Under the pieces are notes generated by a model. The model ran no database searches, was not told the origin of the DNA, and saw only the letters and a list, made by a program, of their open reading frames with translations. The position numbers and the translations under genes are program-made. 64,000 bases of DNA from Thioclava sp. GXIMD4216. GTDB taxonomy: Bacteria > Pseudomonadota > Alphaproteobacteria > Rhodobacterales > Rhodobacteraceae. The stretch covers positions 49,755-113,754 of the forward strand of contig NZ_CP149929.1 of NCBI RefSeq assembly GCF_037949285.1. Reading direction: 5' to 3'. Positions 8,980 through 17,486 of this stretch are shown in pieces. How positions within the stretch are numbered: the stretch's first letter is position 1; each line of letters starts with the position of its first letter.

Positions 8980-9063
8980 AAGCCCGCCACCACCGCCGGA
9001 GATTGCACTTTTCCGCCGCTCTGCCCATATGGCCGGAAGCGGCCCACCGCGAAAGGACCTTCC

Positions 9064-10155
9064 ATGACCAGAGCCTCCCAACAGATCCCCGTTTTCCTGC
9101 TGACCGGATTTCTGGGCGCGGGCAAGACCACATTGCTCAACCGCCTGCTACAGGACCCGAGGTTTCAGGACTCGGCACTGGTGATCAACGAATTCGGTCT
9201 GGTGCCGGTGGATCATGATCTGGTGCGCAAGGGCCGCGAGACGCGCGCCACCGTCACCACGACGGGCTGTATCTGCTGCACGGTCGGCAGCGACCTGCGC
9301 GCCTCGCTGGACGAATTGCTGGTCGGTCGGCGCAATGGCAGCCTGCCGCCCTTTGCGCGGGTGATCGTGGAAACCACCGGCCTTGCCGATCCTGCCCCGA
9401 TCGTCAACAGCCTCATTCCGGGCGGGCTGGCGGCGGTGTCGCTGGCCGATCATGCCGTGGCGCGCGCTTTCCGCCTGTCGGGGGTGATCACGGTGGTCGA
9501 TGTGCTGGGGGTCGAGGCCGCGCTGGAGGCCCATCCCGAAAGCCTGCGCCAGATCGCCTTCGCCGATCATGTGGTGCTGAGCAAAACCGATCTTGCCCCC
9601 GCAGGCGATCTGCCGCAGGCGCTGCGCGCGATGAACCCCGCGGTTCTCGTGCATGATACGCAGGCGGCAGGGTTCGATCCGGCCGTGCTGCTGCAACCGG
9701 GCAGCTATACCGCCCTTGGCAAGGGCGAGAAGGTCGAGGACTGGCTGGCCGCCGAAACCGCGCAGGAACCGCAGGGGGGCGGCCATTTCCACAGTCTCAA
9801 CCGGCACGGGCAGGTGCTGGCGGTGCCGCTGACCAGCGACGCACCGCTGGACGAGACGGCGCTGCGGCAGTTTCTGATGCGCCTGACCGCCCGTCCCGAT
9901 AACGGGCTGCTGCGGATCAAGGGGCTGGTGGCGCTGCGCGATGACCCCTCGCGTCCGGTGGTGGTGCATGCGGTGGGCCACAGGCTCTACCCCAATCTGC
10001 GGCTGGAGGGCTGGCCCGAGGGGCAGGCCGGAAACCGTCTGGTGGTGATCGGCACGGCACTGGACGAGGCGGGCCTGCGCCAGCAGTTCGACGCCCTGTG
10101 CGGCAAGGCCCCCCTTTTCGGTCTGGCAAGTTTCGCGGCCCTGCCGAAAGCGTGA
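9064..10155 (+). CDS. COG0523 metallochaperone GTPase 2
   Basis: 363 residues. Walker A GFLGAGKT (15-22), CICC (C69, C71, C72), VETTGLADP and SKTD (173-176) mark the same GTPase family as its neighbour, but the sequence outside the motifs differs clearly, so this is a separate subfamily and not a recent duplicate. The linker around 243-256 has a short GGGHFHSLNRHG stretch with three histidines, a possible extra metal site. AAAGGA precedes the start. Probably co-transcribed with the first COG0523 gene from the Zur-type box. Two such chaperones side by side suggest two different client enzymes. Confidence 0.9.
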   Translation: MTRASQQIPVFLLTGFLGAGKTTLLNRLLQDPRFQDSALVINEFGLVPVDHDLVRKGRETRATVTTTGCICCTVGSDLRASLDELLVGRRNGSLPPFARVIVETTGLADPAPIVNSLIPGGLAAVSLADHAVARAFRLSGVITVVDVLGVEAALEAHPESLRQIAFADHVVLSKTDLAPAGDLPQALRAMNPAVLVHDTQAAGFDPAVLLQPGSYTALGKGEKVEDWLAAETAQEPQGGGHFHSLNRHGQVLAVPLTSDAPLDETALRQFLMRLTARPDNGLLRIKGLVALRDDPSRPVVVHAVGHRLYPNLRLEGWPEGQAGNRLVVIGTALDEAGLRQQFDALCGKAPLFGLASFAALPKA

Positions 10156-10195
10156 AACGGACAGCCCCCGCCGCGCCACATGACAGGCCGTATGC

Positions 10196-10213
10196 CGCAG
10201 AAGACCTTCTGCG
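10196..10213. promoter_or_regulatory. Compact 8-2-8 inverted repeat after the COG0523 operon
   Basis: CGCAGAAG-AC-CTTCTGCG is a perfect palindrome 40 bp after the second COG0523 stop. There is no T-run, so it is a weak terminator candidate at best; it could equally be a protein-binding site. Confidence 0.3.
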
Positions 10214-10330
10214 CAAGACGGCGCACGCTTGCCTGTCGATGATTGCGGGGCAAACCATTCCTTCTCGGCTTTGGTTATCAGGGGTCACAGGCGAGCTGGC
10301 CCTAGACGACTCTGCGCGAAATAGCATATG

Positions 10331-10357
10331 GTATCGAAAGGTATTACCTTTCGATAC
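10331..10357. promoter_or_regulatory. 27-bp perfect palindrome, operator of the toxin-antitoxin pair
   Basis: Arms GTATCGAAAGGTA and TACCTTTCGATAC are perfect complements around a single central T. The palindrome ends 10 bp before the antitoxin ATG and just precedes its GGAGG ribosome site. Ribbon-helix-helix antitoxins typically bind such sites to repress their own operon. Confidence 0.8.
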
Positions 10358-10367
10358 GGAGGAACGC

Positions 10368-10646
10368 ATGGCATCGGCAACATCCATCAAGCTCGATGAT
10401 GACATGAAGGGCCGCGTTCGGCATCTGGCGCAGGCACGGCAGCGCACGCCGCATTGGATCATGCGGGAGGCGATCTCGCAATATGTCGAACGCGAGGAGA
10501 AGCGCGAGGCCTTGCGCCGCGACACGGCACAGGCTTGGGAAGAATTCCAAGAGACGGGCCTTCACGCAACGGCGGAAGAGGTGGACCGCTGGCTGGAAAG
10601 CTGGGGAACGGATAACGAGCTGCCCGCGCCTGAATGCCACAAGTAA
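10368..10646 (+). CDS. CopG/ParD-type ribbon-helix-helix antitoxin
   Basis: 92 residues. The N-terminal segment ATSIKLDDDMKGRVRHLAQ followed by TPHWIMREAISQYV is a ribbon-helix-helix DNA-binding fold; the C-terminal half (about 46-92) is charged and would wrap the toxin. The start at 10368 is chosen for the GGAGG directly upstream and the adjoining 27-bp palindrome. It overlaps the toxin gene by 13 bp, the usual arrangement for coupled antitoxin-toxin translation. It neutralises the RelE/ParE-like toxin and represses the operon. Confidence 0.85.
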   Translation: MASATSIKLDDDMKGRVRHLAQARQRTPHWIMREAISQYVEREEKREALRRDTAQAWEEFQETGLHATAEEVDRWLESWGTDNELPAPECHK

Positions 10647-10924
10647 GATTTGCCCCCGCAGCCATTCGGGACCTGCAACGGCTCCGCGATTTCCTGCGCC
10701 CCAAAAACCCTGATGCGGCCCGCCGTGCTGGTGAGGCCATTCGTCAGGGCGTGAAGATCCTTGGCGCGCACCCCCATCTTGGCCGGATGGTCGATGATCT
10801 GCCCGAAGAGTTTCGGGAATGGCCCATCGAGTTCGGTGACAGCGGATATGTCGCCCGATACCGGATCGACGAGGATGCCGTGACCATTCTGGTGATCCGG
10901 CACCAGAGAGAGGCGGGGCAGTAA
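10634..10924 (+). CDS. RelE/ParE-family toxin
   Basis: 96 residues of the RelE/ParE fold: two N-terminal helices (FAPAAIRDLQRLRDFL), a central LGRMVDDLPEEFREWPI segment and a C-terminal strand with VTILVIRHQRE. Family members are either ribosome-dependent mRNA interferases (RelE) or gyrase inhibitors (ParE); the short length and the ParD-like partner leave both open. Overlaps the antitoxin by 13 bp. The pair lies at the edge of a decayed, transposase-bearing stretch, which fits arrival by transfer. Confidence 0.82.
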   Translation: MPQVRFAPAAIRDLQRLRDFLRPKNPDAARRAGEAIRQGVKILGAHPHLGRMVDDLPEEFREWPIEFGDSGYVARYRIDEDAVTILVIRHQREAGQ

Positions 10925-11340
10925 ACCGGCGCCCCCCTCCGTCAGGCCCTCGGCCCCTTTGGTGCACAGCCCTTTGATGCACAGGGGGCCTGCCGCGACC
11001 ACCTGGCCCGAAAGGCGCCTGTCGGGTTTCCAAGGCCCCATCATACGCGCTTCGGACCGTTTTGACAGATCGCGCCGACTGGGGAAGCCTTCGTGTGAAA
11101 CTGCCTTTTGGGCTCTTTGCGCGCAGGTCGACCCCGGTCGCGGTGCCTGAGGATGTCTGATCAAGCGCCTGATTGCCCCGCATATTCCGTCTTCTCGATC
11201 GGCTGCTTCAGGACCAGATTGAGGTATTATATCGATAATGAATATACATAAGACGGATTATAAGGCTTATAGGATTACCTTGGACACATTCTAGACCGGG
11301 TTGCGCCCCCCTGACTTGCTGAGAAGCAAGGAAAACGGGC
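10925..11340. other. Non-coding stretch between the toxin gene and the IS30 remnant
   Basis: No frame here resembles a protein. The first part is GC-rich; from about 11220 the sequence turns AT-rich (a TATTATATCGATAAT stretch), unlike the host genome, probably belonging to the insertion-element remnant that follows. No clear terminal inverted repeat was found. Confidence 0.4.
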
Positions 11341-11540
11341 ATGGAGCACGCAGAACTCAGTTTGCGTGAAAGACGCGCGATCAGAGGCCTGCTGAACGTA
11401 AAATGCCGGTCAGCAAGATCGCGGCTGAAATCAGCAAGCATCGCTCAACCGCCTAGCGTATGATCGAGCGGAACCATTTTGAAGACGGAGAACTCTTGTA
11501 TCTGAGTGGCCACTCTGGACTGAATACTCGCAGACACGCC
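11341..11540 (+). pseudogene. IS30-family transposase remnant
   Basis: Starting at 11341 the sequence encodes MEHAELSLRERRAIRGLLNV, the typical N-terminus of IS30-type transposases. After a -1 frameshift near 11402 it continues with KMPVSKIAAEISKHRST, hits a TAG at 11454 and then reads IERNHFEDGELLYLSGHSG before similarity ends. Only the first third of the gene remains and the catalytic DDE domain is absent, so the copy is dead. Confidence 0.75.
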
Positions 11541-11700
11541 CCTCACGCTTATGAAGCCCCTGACCCTATTTCTGCAATGAGACGGAGCTGCATGGTTTTT
11601 ACATCAAAGTTGTCGGCTGTTTTCTGACCGCAGCATAGGTCGTCCGATCCCGGTGGAACGCGTTGGGTGACGAAGTCATCCTTAAAAGAAAATGGTTTAG

Positions 11701-11945
11701 TTGACGAGCGATCTATTGACGGACAGCGCTTTTATTGAAGTTCAGGGCCTGTGCGCCGCGCGCGTATTTTTGAAAATCGAAGCGCTCAACCCCGCTGGAT
11801 CTATCAAGATAAAGGCTGCGCGCGGGATGATTTCCGCCCTTGCGCTTGCAGGCCGCATTGGTCCGCAAACACGGCTGATTGGAGCGTCTTCGGGCAATCT
11901 TGGTGTGGCTTTGGCGATGATTTGTGCCGAAGGCAGTGTGGTGGA
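11701..11945 (+). pseudogene. N-terminal fragment of a cysteine-synthase-like PLP enzyme
   Basis: About 80 residues resemble the start of fold-type II PLP enzymes (CysK, SbnA): VFLKIEALNPAGSIKIKAA contains the PLP-lysine region, and IGASSGNLGVALAMICAEG the phosphate-binding loop. Similarity stops near 11945, and the following reading frame is junk. The frame begins with a TTG and no good ribosome site is seen. Too little remains to tell a cysteine synthase from a diaminopropionate-forming SbnA. Confidence 0.6.
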
Positions 11946-12309
11946 TGTTTCAGATCTGATTATCCCCACAGGTCATGACGCACACGATGATCTGCAAAGC
12001 CGAAGGAAAGCGATTGCGGCTGCGGAGCCGGTCGTTGTGCAGGGGCTTGGATTGACGGCAATGGACGTGCTGGCCGAACCCACTCAAGGACGCGGCGGAC
12101 GCCACCATCCCCGCCAGAAGCCCGCAGCAGAGGGTGCCGATGAAGAGATCGGGAACCCTGCGCAGCGCCGCCGTCAAGATCAGCACGATATCGGGAATGC
12201 ATGTCGTAACCATAGTATTTTGCCACCTCGCCATGGCGCGACCGTCAGGGCATATTCGTTAGTCTCGGCGCCATCGAGCACGCCCTACTGGATCGAGGTA
12301 TAGACCTCG
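11946..12309. other. Junk stretch inside the decayed zone
   Basis: No intact gene. On the minus strand about 35 codons near 12110-12220 read as a hydrophobic helix pair (IVLILTAALRRVPDLFIGTL) that could be a scrap of an antiporter-like membrane protein, but the match is too short to name. Confidence 0.3.
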
Positions 12310-12540
12310 CTCTGGTCCATACGCGATCGGGGCCGCCCCCAGTATCGTGACCATCCCGACAAGCTCGCGCTCGCCGCCAAGCCGGCCATCGGGGAAGAAG
12401 GTCACCGTGACCTTGCCGCCCGTCTTTTCGGCCACCAGATCGCCGAATTTGGCCATCGCCTCCGTGGTGGGCGTGCCCTCGGCTAGCCGCGCCCCGAACC
12501 AGTCATGGATAATCTGCATGGGTCGCGCCCGCCCCGTCAA
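12310..12540 (-). pseudogene. TRAP-type solute-binding protein (DctP family) remnant
   Basis: The segment TTEAMAKFGDLVAEKTGGKV plus TFFPDGRLGGERELVGMV is the conserved N-terminal lobe of DctP-type binding proteins. No signal peptide precedes it, and similarity ends after about 60 codons, so only a scrap is left. It is not part of the intact TRAP set at 15.6-18.5 kb. Confidence 0.65.
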
Positions 12541-12792
12541 TCGGGCATAGCGGCAGAGGCCATAAAGCCTGATCCCAGGGGCTCATTCCCAGCCCGCGGA
12601 CCTCCTCCCGAAGCCCCATCCTTTATATTTATGGAACGCCATTTCATGAATTAAGGAAGTATGGGCCATATTCAGATTCAAGAAAACAAAACGTCAATCC
12701 ATTTTTGTAAATCCCATTAAAAAACAATTACTTGATATGCCTTCTGAGGGGTTGATTTTTTATAACTTTTTCAGAATTACAGAAATGTCCGG
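12541..12792. other. AT-rich non-coding stretch
   Basis: From about 12620 the sequence is strikingly AT-rich for this genome and leads into the IclR remnant. It may hold the old iclR promoter; no operator could be recognised. Confidence 0.35.
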
Positions 12793-13129
12793 ATGGACGC
12801 AAAAGCTCAGAAATCCGGCAATGTCGCCCCGGTGCTGAAGGTGTTGGCGGTGCTTGAGACGCTCTCGCAGGACCGGCAGGCCAGTCTGGCCACAATCGCA
12901 CAGCACGCGATGGCCACGAAAAGCACGACCCACAGGAAATCGAGGAAAGCGAGGCCGGGGTGCGCTGTGTGGCGGTGCCACTGCGCAACCATCTGGGCAA
13001 GTCGGTCGGCGCGCTCTCCATCGCCTTCCCGCTCTTCCGCTTCGACCCCGCACGGCGCGAGGACTATATCGCCATGCCGCGCGACGCGGGCGCGGATGTC
13101 TCGCGCGTCTGGGCTTTGAGGCCGACTAA
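12793..13129 (+). pseudogene. IclR-family regulator with internal deletion
   Basis: The N-terminus SGNVAPVLKVLAVLETLSQD is an IclR winged-helix start. About 45 residues in, the frame jumps to EESEAGVRCVAVPLRNHLGK and VGALSIAFPLFRF, the C-terminal effector domain, and ends ARLGFEAD-stop after a further frame change. About 130 central residues (the rest of the HTH and half of the ligand domain) are missing. It may once have governed the adjacent sugar-acid genes. Confidence 0.75.
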
Positions 13130-13161
13130 CCCCTCGCCCTCCGCGCGCGAGACCCCCTCTC

Positions 13162-14685
13162 TCAGGGCGCGGCCACGAGATCCCCGACCAAAAGCGCCGC
13201 GGGGAGGTTCTGGTAGGAGACAGGCCGCAGGAAGCGGCGGATGGCCAGTGTGCCCACCGAGGTCGCGCCGAAATTGGTGGAGGCCGGATAGGGGCCGCCA
13301 TGCACCATGCTGTCCACCACCTCGACCCCCGTCGGGAAGCCGTTCACCAGAACGCGCCCCGCCTTGCGTTCAAGCACCGGCAGAAGGGCGCGGGCCAGAT
13401 CGGTATCGGCCTCTTCCATCAGGATCGTCGCGGTCAACTGCCCCTCGAAGCCCTTGGCCAGAGCGCGCATCTCTTCGGCCGCGCCCACGCGCACCACAAG
13501 CCCGAGCGGCCCGAAGACCTCCTCGCCGAGCGCATGATCCTCGAGGAAAGCCCCTGCCGCGACCTCGTAGAGATTGGGGCTGGCCTCGCGGCCCGTGCTT
13601 TCGGTGGTCATCACCGGCCGGACCGAATTGCGCGCGTCAAACCGTGCCTTGCCCTCGGCATAGGCGCGCGCGATCCCTTGGGTCAACATGACCTGCGGCC
13701 CGACCTTGGCCAGCGCCTCGGCGGTGGCGGCGACAAAGGCATCGCCCGTAGCGCCCGCAGGCACCACCGCAATCCCCGGATTGGTGCAGAACTGCCCTGC
13801 CCCCATGCTCAGCGAGGCCGCCCAGCCCGCGCCGAGCGCCTCCGCCTTGGCCGCAAGGGCCGCAGGCAGCACGAACATCGGATTGACCGAGCCCAGCTCG
13901 CCAAAGAACGGGATCGGCTCGGGCCGCTTGGCGCAGAGGTCAAACAGCGCCCGCCCGCCTGCCAGCGAGCCGGTAAAGCCCACCGCCTTGATATCGGGAT
14001 GCTCGACAAGGGCTTGGCCCACATGGCGGTTGCCGCCCTGAATGAGGCTGAAGACGCCCGCATCGAGCCCGCAGCGCGCAATCGCCGCAGCCACCGCCTC
14101 GGCGATGATCTCGCCAGTGCCGGGATGGGCGGAATGCCCCTTGACCACCACGGGGCAGCCCGCCGCAAGGGCGGCCGCCGTATCGCCCCCCGCCGTCGAG
14201 AAGGCGAGCGGGAAGTTGGAGGCACCAAACACCGCCACGGGGCCGATGGGGCGCTCGATCAGGCGGATCTCGGGGCGCGGGGCAGGCTGGCGCTCGGGCT
14301 GGGCGGGGTCGATCCGGCGGTCGAGATACTCCCCCTTGCGGATATGGGCGGCAAAGAGGCGTAGCTGGCCCGTGGTGCGCCCCCGCTCGCCCTGAAGCCG
14401 CGCCACCGGGAGGCCGGTCTCCTGCGTGCCGATCTCGGTAATCGCCTCGGCGCGGGCCTCGATCTCCTCGGCGATGGTCTCGAGGAAGGCGGCGCGGGTC
14501 TCGCGCGGGCTATAGCCATAGCTCCAGAACGCCTCTTCGGCGGCCTTGCAGGCCTGATCGACAAGCGCGGGCGTGCCCACCGAGAAGCGATGCACCGGAC
14601 CATGCGCGGGCTCGGAGGCAAAGCTCTCCTCGGTGCCGATCCATGCGCCTGCGATCAGATGTTTGCCATGCGGGGTGAAACTCAT
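13162..14685 (-). CDS. 2-oxoglutarate-semialdehyde (2,5-dioxovalerate) dehydrogenase
   Basis: 507 residues of the NADP-preferring aldehyde dehydrogenase group that oxidises 2-oxoglutarate semialdehyde to 2-oxoglutarate, the last step of oxidative uronate/glucarate and pentose pathways. N157 in ASNFP, general base E263 in FFGELGSVNP and nucleophile C300 in GQFCTNPG are all present. Last gene of the uronate operon, 50 bp after uronate dehydrogenase. The full set of upstream enzymes in the same operon makes the substrate assignment firm. Confidence 0.9.
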   Translation of the reverse strand: MSFTPHGKHLIAGAWIGTEESFASEPAHGPVHRFSVGTPALVDQACKAAEEAFWSYGYSPRETRAAFLETIAEEIEARAEAITEIGTQETGLPVARLQGERGRTTGQLRLFAAHIRKGEYLDRRIDPAQPERQPAPRPEIRLIERPIGPVAVFGASNFPLAFSTAGGDTAAALAAGCPVVVKGHSAHPGTGEIIAEAVAAAIARCGLDAGVFSLIQGGNRHVGQALVEHPDIKAVGFTGSLAGGRALFDLCAKRPEPIPFFGELGSVNPMFVLPAALAAKAEALGAGWAASLSMGAGQFCTNPGIAVVPAGATGDAFVAATAEALAKVGPQVMLTQGIARAYAEGKARFDARNSVRPVMTTESTGREASPNLYEVAAGAFLEDHALGEEVFGPLGLVVRVGAAEEMRALAKGFEGQLTATILMEEADTDLARALLPVLERKAGRVLVNGFPTGVEVVDSMVHGGPYPASTNFGATSVGTLAIRRFLRPVSYQNLPAALLVGDLVAAP

Positions 14686-14735
14686 GTGAACTCTCCGTCT
14701 CGTTCGGAATTGGGGAAGCTTTGGAGGCGCGGCCC

Positions 14736-15545
14736 TCAGAGGACCGCCTCCTCGCGCCGGTGGATCGGCTCGGCGGTGAACATGCCGCCCTGATAACGGC
14801 TGTTTGGGTCATGGGCGGGCGGCTTGGGGCCCATCGCCTCGACGGCGGCACGGAAGCTCTCGGCATTGTCCTTGGGATGCCAGCCGATGGCGTCGGCCCC
14901 CATGCCCTGCCACCAGCCTGCGGTATTGTCCGAGGCGCCCCAGATCACGGGGCAGCCGAGTTCGGGCGCGCGGAAGACGCAGGCGACGAGAGCCGCGAAA
15001 TCGTCATAGGAGAGCCATGTCGAGAGCATCCGGTGATTGGCGGGCGTCTCGAAACACGACCCGATGCGCACGATGGCGGTCTCGATGCCGAATTTGTCGT
15101 GATACATCGAGGCCAGCGCCTCGCCGAAGCATTTGGACACGCCATAGAGGCTGTCGGGGCGCATCGGGTCGGTCGTCTTCAGGCGCTGATCCTGCTCGTA
15201 AAAGCCGATCGTATGGTTCGAGGAGGCAAAGAGCACGCGGGAGATCCCTTCGGCCCGCGCCGCCTCGTAGAGGTTATAGGTGCCGCGGATATTGCCCTCG
15301 AGAATGGTCTCGAAATCCCCTTCGGTGGATTTGCCGCCCAGATGCAGGATGCCATCACAGCCCCGCACCATCTCGCGCACGGCCTGCGCATCGTTGAGAT
15401 CGCAGCACACGGTTTCCTCATGCGCGCCCGCATCGGTGATCGCGATCATATCGGCCAGTCGAAGCGTCTGGGCCAGATCGCGCAGACGGGGGCGCATCGC
15501 ACGCCCGACCCCACCGGCAGCCCCTGTGATCAGAAGTCGTTTCAA
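14736..15545 (-). CDS. udh: Uronate dehydrogenase
   Basis: About 269 residues, extended-SDR fold: NAD-binding TGAAGGVGRAMRP near the N-terminus, SSNHTIGFY and the catalytic YGVSK. It oxidises D-galacturonate or D-glucuronate with NAD+ to the aldarolactone. The start is taken as the TTG at 15545 because AAAGGAG lies 6 nt upstream and the protein then begins MKRLLITGAAGG like known Udh proteins. An ATG two codons earlier directly abuts the ribosome site. It follows the TRAP genes and precedes the semialdehyde dehydrogenase. Confidence 0.9.
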   Translation of the reverse strand: MKRLLITGAAGGVGRAMRPRLRDLAQTLRLADMIAITDAGAHEETVCCDLNDAQAVREMVRGCDGILHLGGKSTEGDFETILEGNIRGTYNLYEAARAEGISRVLFASSNHTIGFYEQDQRLKTTDPMRPDSLYGVSKCFGEALASMYHDKFGIETAIVRIGSCFETPANHRMLSTWLSYDDFAALVACVFRAPELGCPVIWGASDNTAGWWQGMGADAIGWHPKDNAESFRAAVEAMGPKPPAHDPNSRYQGGMFTAEPIHRREEAVL

Positions 15546-15605
15546 GGTCATCTCCTTTGTCAAAAGCGGACCGGCCCGCAGGAGGGGCCGGTCGGGCCGG
15601 ATGGC

Positions 15606-16886
15606 TCAGTGGAAGAGCGCGGGCAGCCAGAGCGAGAGCGCGGGGATATAGGTCACCAGCAGCAGCACCCCGAACGCCGCCAGATAGAAGGGCCAGATCG
15701 AGCGCAGCACCTGCCCGATGCCGATCCGGCCCACGGCGCAGCCCACAAAGAGGACCGAGCCTACGGGCGGCGTACACAGGCCGATCCCGAGATTGAGGAT
15801 CAGGATGACGCCGAAATGGATCGGGTCGATCCCGAAGGCCTGCGCCACCGGCAGGAAGATCGGGGTGGTGATCACGATCAGCGGCGACATATCCATGAAG
15901 GTGCCGAGGATCAGCAGCATCACGTTGATCAGCAGCAGGATGACGATGGGGTTGTCGGAGACGCTGTGCAGGAAGGCCACCATCTGCGCGGGCACCTTGA
16001 GATAGGCCAGCAGCCAGCCGAAACAGGCCGCGCAGCCGATCACCATCAGCACCATCGCGGTGGTGCGTACGGCGGCAAGGGTTGCCTCTTTGAAATCGTG
16101 CCACGAGAGGCTGCGATAGACCAGAAGCGTCACGCCAAGCGCATAGATCACCGCGATATTGGAGCTTTCGGAGGCGGTAAAGACGCCCGAGCGCACGCCG
16201 CCAAAGATGATCGCGATCAGGATCAGGCCCGGCACCGCCGACAGAAACAGCTGCCCCAGCATCGACCAGCCCGGAAAGGCCTCGCGCGGGTAGTCGCGCC
16301 GCTTGGCCACAAACCATGCCGCCCCCATCAGCGCCAGCGCCAGCACAAAGCCCGGAATGATGCCTGCGGTGAAAAGATCGGCAATCGAGAGCCGCCCGCC
16401 CGCCGCGATCGAATAGATGATCATGTTATGCGAGGGCGGGATCATCAGCGCGATGATCGAGGAAACGACGGTGATATTGACCGCATAATCCGCGCCATAG
16501 CCGCGTGCTTTCATCTGCGGCACCATGAGGCCGCCCACTGCGGAGGCATCGGCGGTGGCCGAGCCCGAGACGCCGCCAAACATCAGCGAGGCCGCGATAT
16601 TGACCTGACCGAGCCCGCCGCGCAGATGCCCCACGAGGGCGGCGGCAAAGGCCACGAGCCTGCGCGCGATATCGCCGCGCACCATCAGATCGCCCGCGAA
16701 GATGAAGAAGGGGATCGCCATCAGCGAATAGACCGAGACGCCGGAATTGAGCCGCTGGAACACCACCACGGGCGGCAGGCCCATATAGGCCACGGTGGCA
16801 AGGCTAGCGATGCCCAGACAGAAAGCGACCGGCGTGCCGATCAGCAGCAAAAAGACGAAACTTCCGAAAAGGATAACGAGTTCCAT
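15606..16886 (-). CDS. TRAP transporter large permease (DctM family)
   Basis: 426 residues, almost entirely hydrophobic with about 12 membrane helices. Family blocks include IPFFIFAGDLMVRGDIARRL, GGVSGSATADASAVGG and IPPSHNMIIYSIAAGG. It forms the sodium-driven translocation channel with the small permease 3 bp upstream. Co-location with Udh and the lactone enzymes suggests hexuronate (galacturonate and/or glucuronate) as substrate. Confidence 0.92.
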   Translation of the reverse strand: MELVILFGSFVFLLLIGTPVAFCLGIASLATVAYMGLPPVVVFQRLNSGVSVYSLMAIPFFIFAGDLMVRGDIARRLVAFAAALVGHLRGGLGQVNIAASLMFGGVSGSATADASAVGGLMVPQMKARGYGADYAVNITVVSSIIALMIPPSHNMIIYSIAAGGRLSIADLFTAGIIPGFVLALALMGAAWFVAKRRDYPREAFPGWSMLGQLFLSAVPGLILIAIIFGGVRSGVFTASESSNIAVIYALGVTLLVYRSLSWHDFKEATLAAVRTTAMVLMVIGCAACFGWLLAYLKVPAQMVAFLHSVSDNPIVILLLINVMLLILGTFMDMSPLIVITTPIFLPVAQAFGIDPIHFGVILILNLGIGLCTPPVGSVLFVGCAVGRIGIGQVLRSIWPFYLAAFGVLLLVTYIPALSLWLPALFH

Positions 16887-16889
16887 GGA

Positions 16890-17486
16890 TTACTCCTCGA
16901 TCGCATCGTCGCCGAAGCGCACGGTTGGCAGGCCCGCGCCACGGCGCAGGATGCGTTCGACACAGAAGAGGGCCAGAAGGACGCCGCCCCCGATCAGCGG
17001 TGCGAAATCCCATGCCCGCGAGAGCCCCAGCGTGGGGATGACGTTTTTGGCGACCTTGGCGGCGAGTTCCCAGCCATAATAGGCCATACCGACCCCGAAC
17101 GCGCCCACGACGAGTTCCGAAATGGTGAAAAGGACGGGTTTGAGCCAGCTTGGCAGGATATAAAGAAGCACATCGAAGGACAGGTGATAGCCCTCGCGGA
17201 TGCCCACGGCGGCGCCCAAGAAAATGAACCATCCCATGATCAGCACCGCGCCGGGCTCGGCCCATTGCAGTGAAAAGCCAAGGAGATAGCGGCACACCAC
17301 CTGCAGGAAAACGATGGCCGTCATCAGGACGAGGCCGGTCCCTGCCACCCAGAGCGCCGCCGTGCCGATCCAGCCGGTGACGGTGGCCAGGCGAAGCATC
17401 GCCTGGCGGTAGGCAGAGGCCGCCCGCGCATCTGGGGCCGAGCGGGACAGGAACGGATCAGACATCTGCGGGCGGGCCTCCATCAC
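16890..17486 (-). CDS. TRAP transporter small permease (DctQ family)
   Basis: 198 residues, four membrane helices with the DctQ signature in the [20 protein letters not shown] segment. The start at 17486 overlaps the binding-protein stop as ATGA, supporting it over the internal Met at residue 8. The large permease follows after 3 bp. Works with the binding protein and DctM in uronate import. Confidence 0.9.
   Translation of the reverse strand: MMEARPQMSDPFLSRSAPDARAASAYRQAMLRLATVTGWIGTAALWVAGTGLVLMTAIVFLQVVCRYLLGFSLQWAEPGAVLIMGWFIFLGAAVGIREGYHLSFDVLLYILPSWLKPVLFTISELVVGAFGVGMAYYGWELAAKVAKNVIPTLGLSRAWDFAPLIGGGVLLALFCVERILRRGAGLPTVRFGDDAIEE

Noticed and set aside
11946..12234. Possible NhaC-type antiporter fragment on the minus strand
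   Set aside because: Only about 35 hydrophobic codons look protein-like, too few to claim a family; kept only as a note in the decayed zone.
14721..17273. Long open frame on the plus strand opposite the uronate operon
   Set aside because: It has no recognisable domain and is rich in H, Q, R and D as expected for the antisense of GC-rich genes; the minus-strand genes in the same place have clear families.
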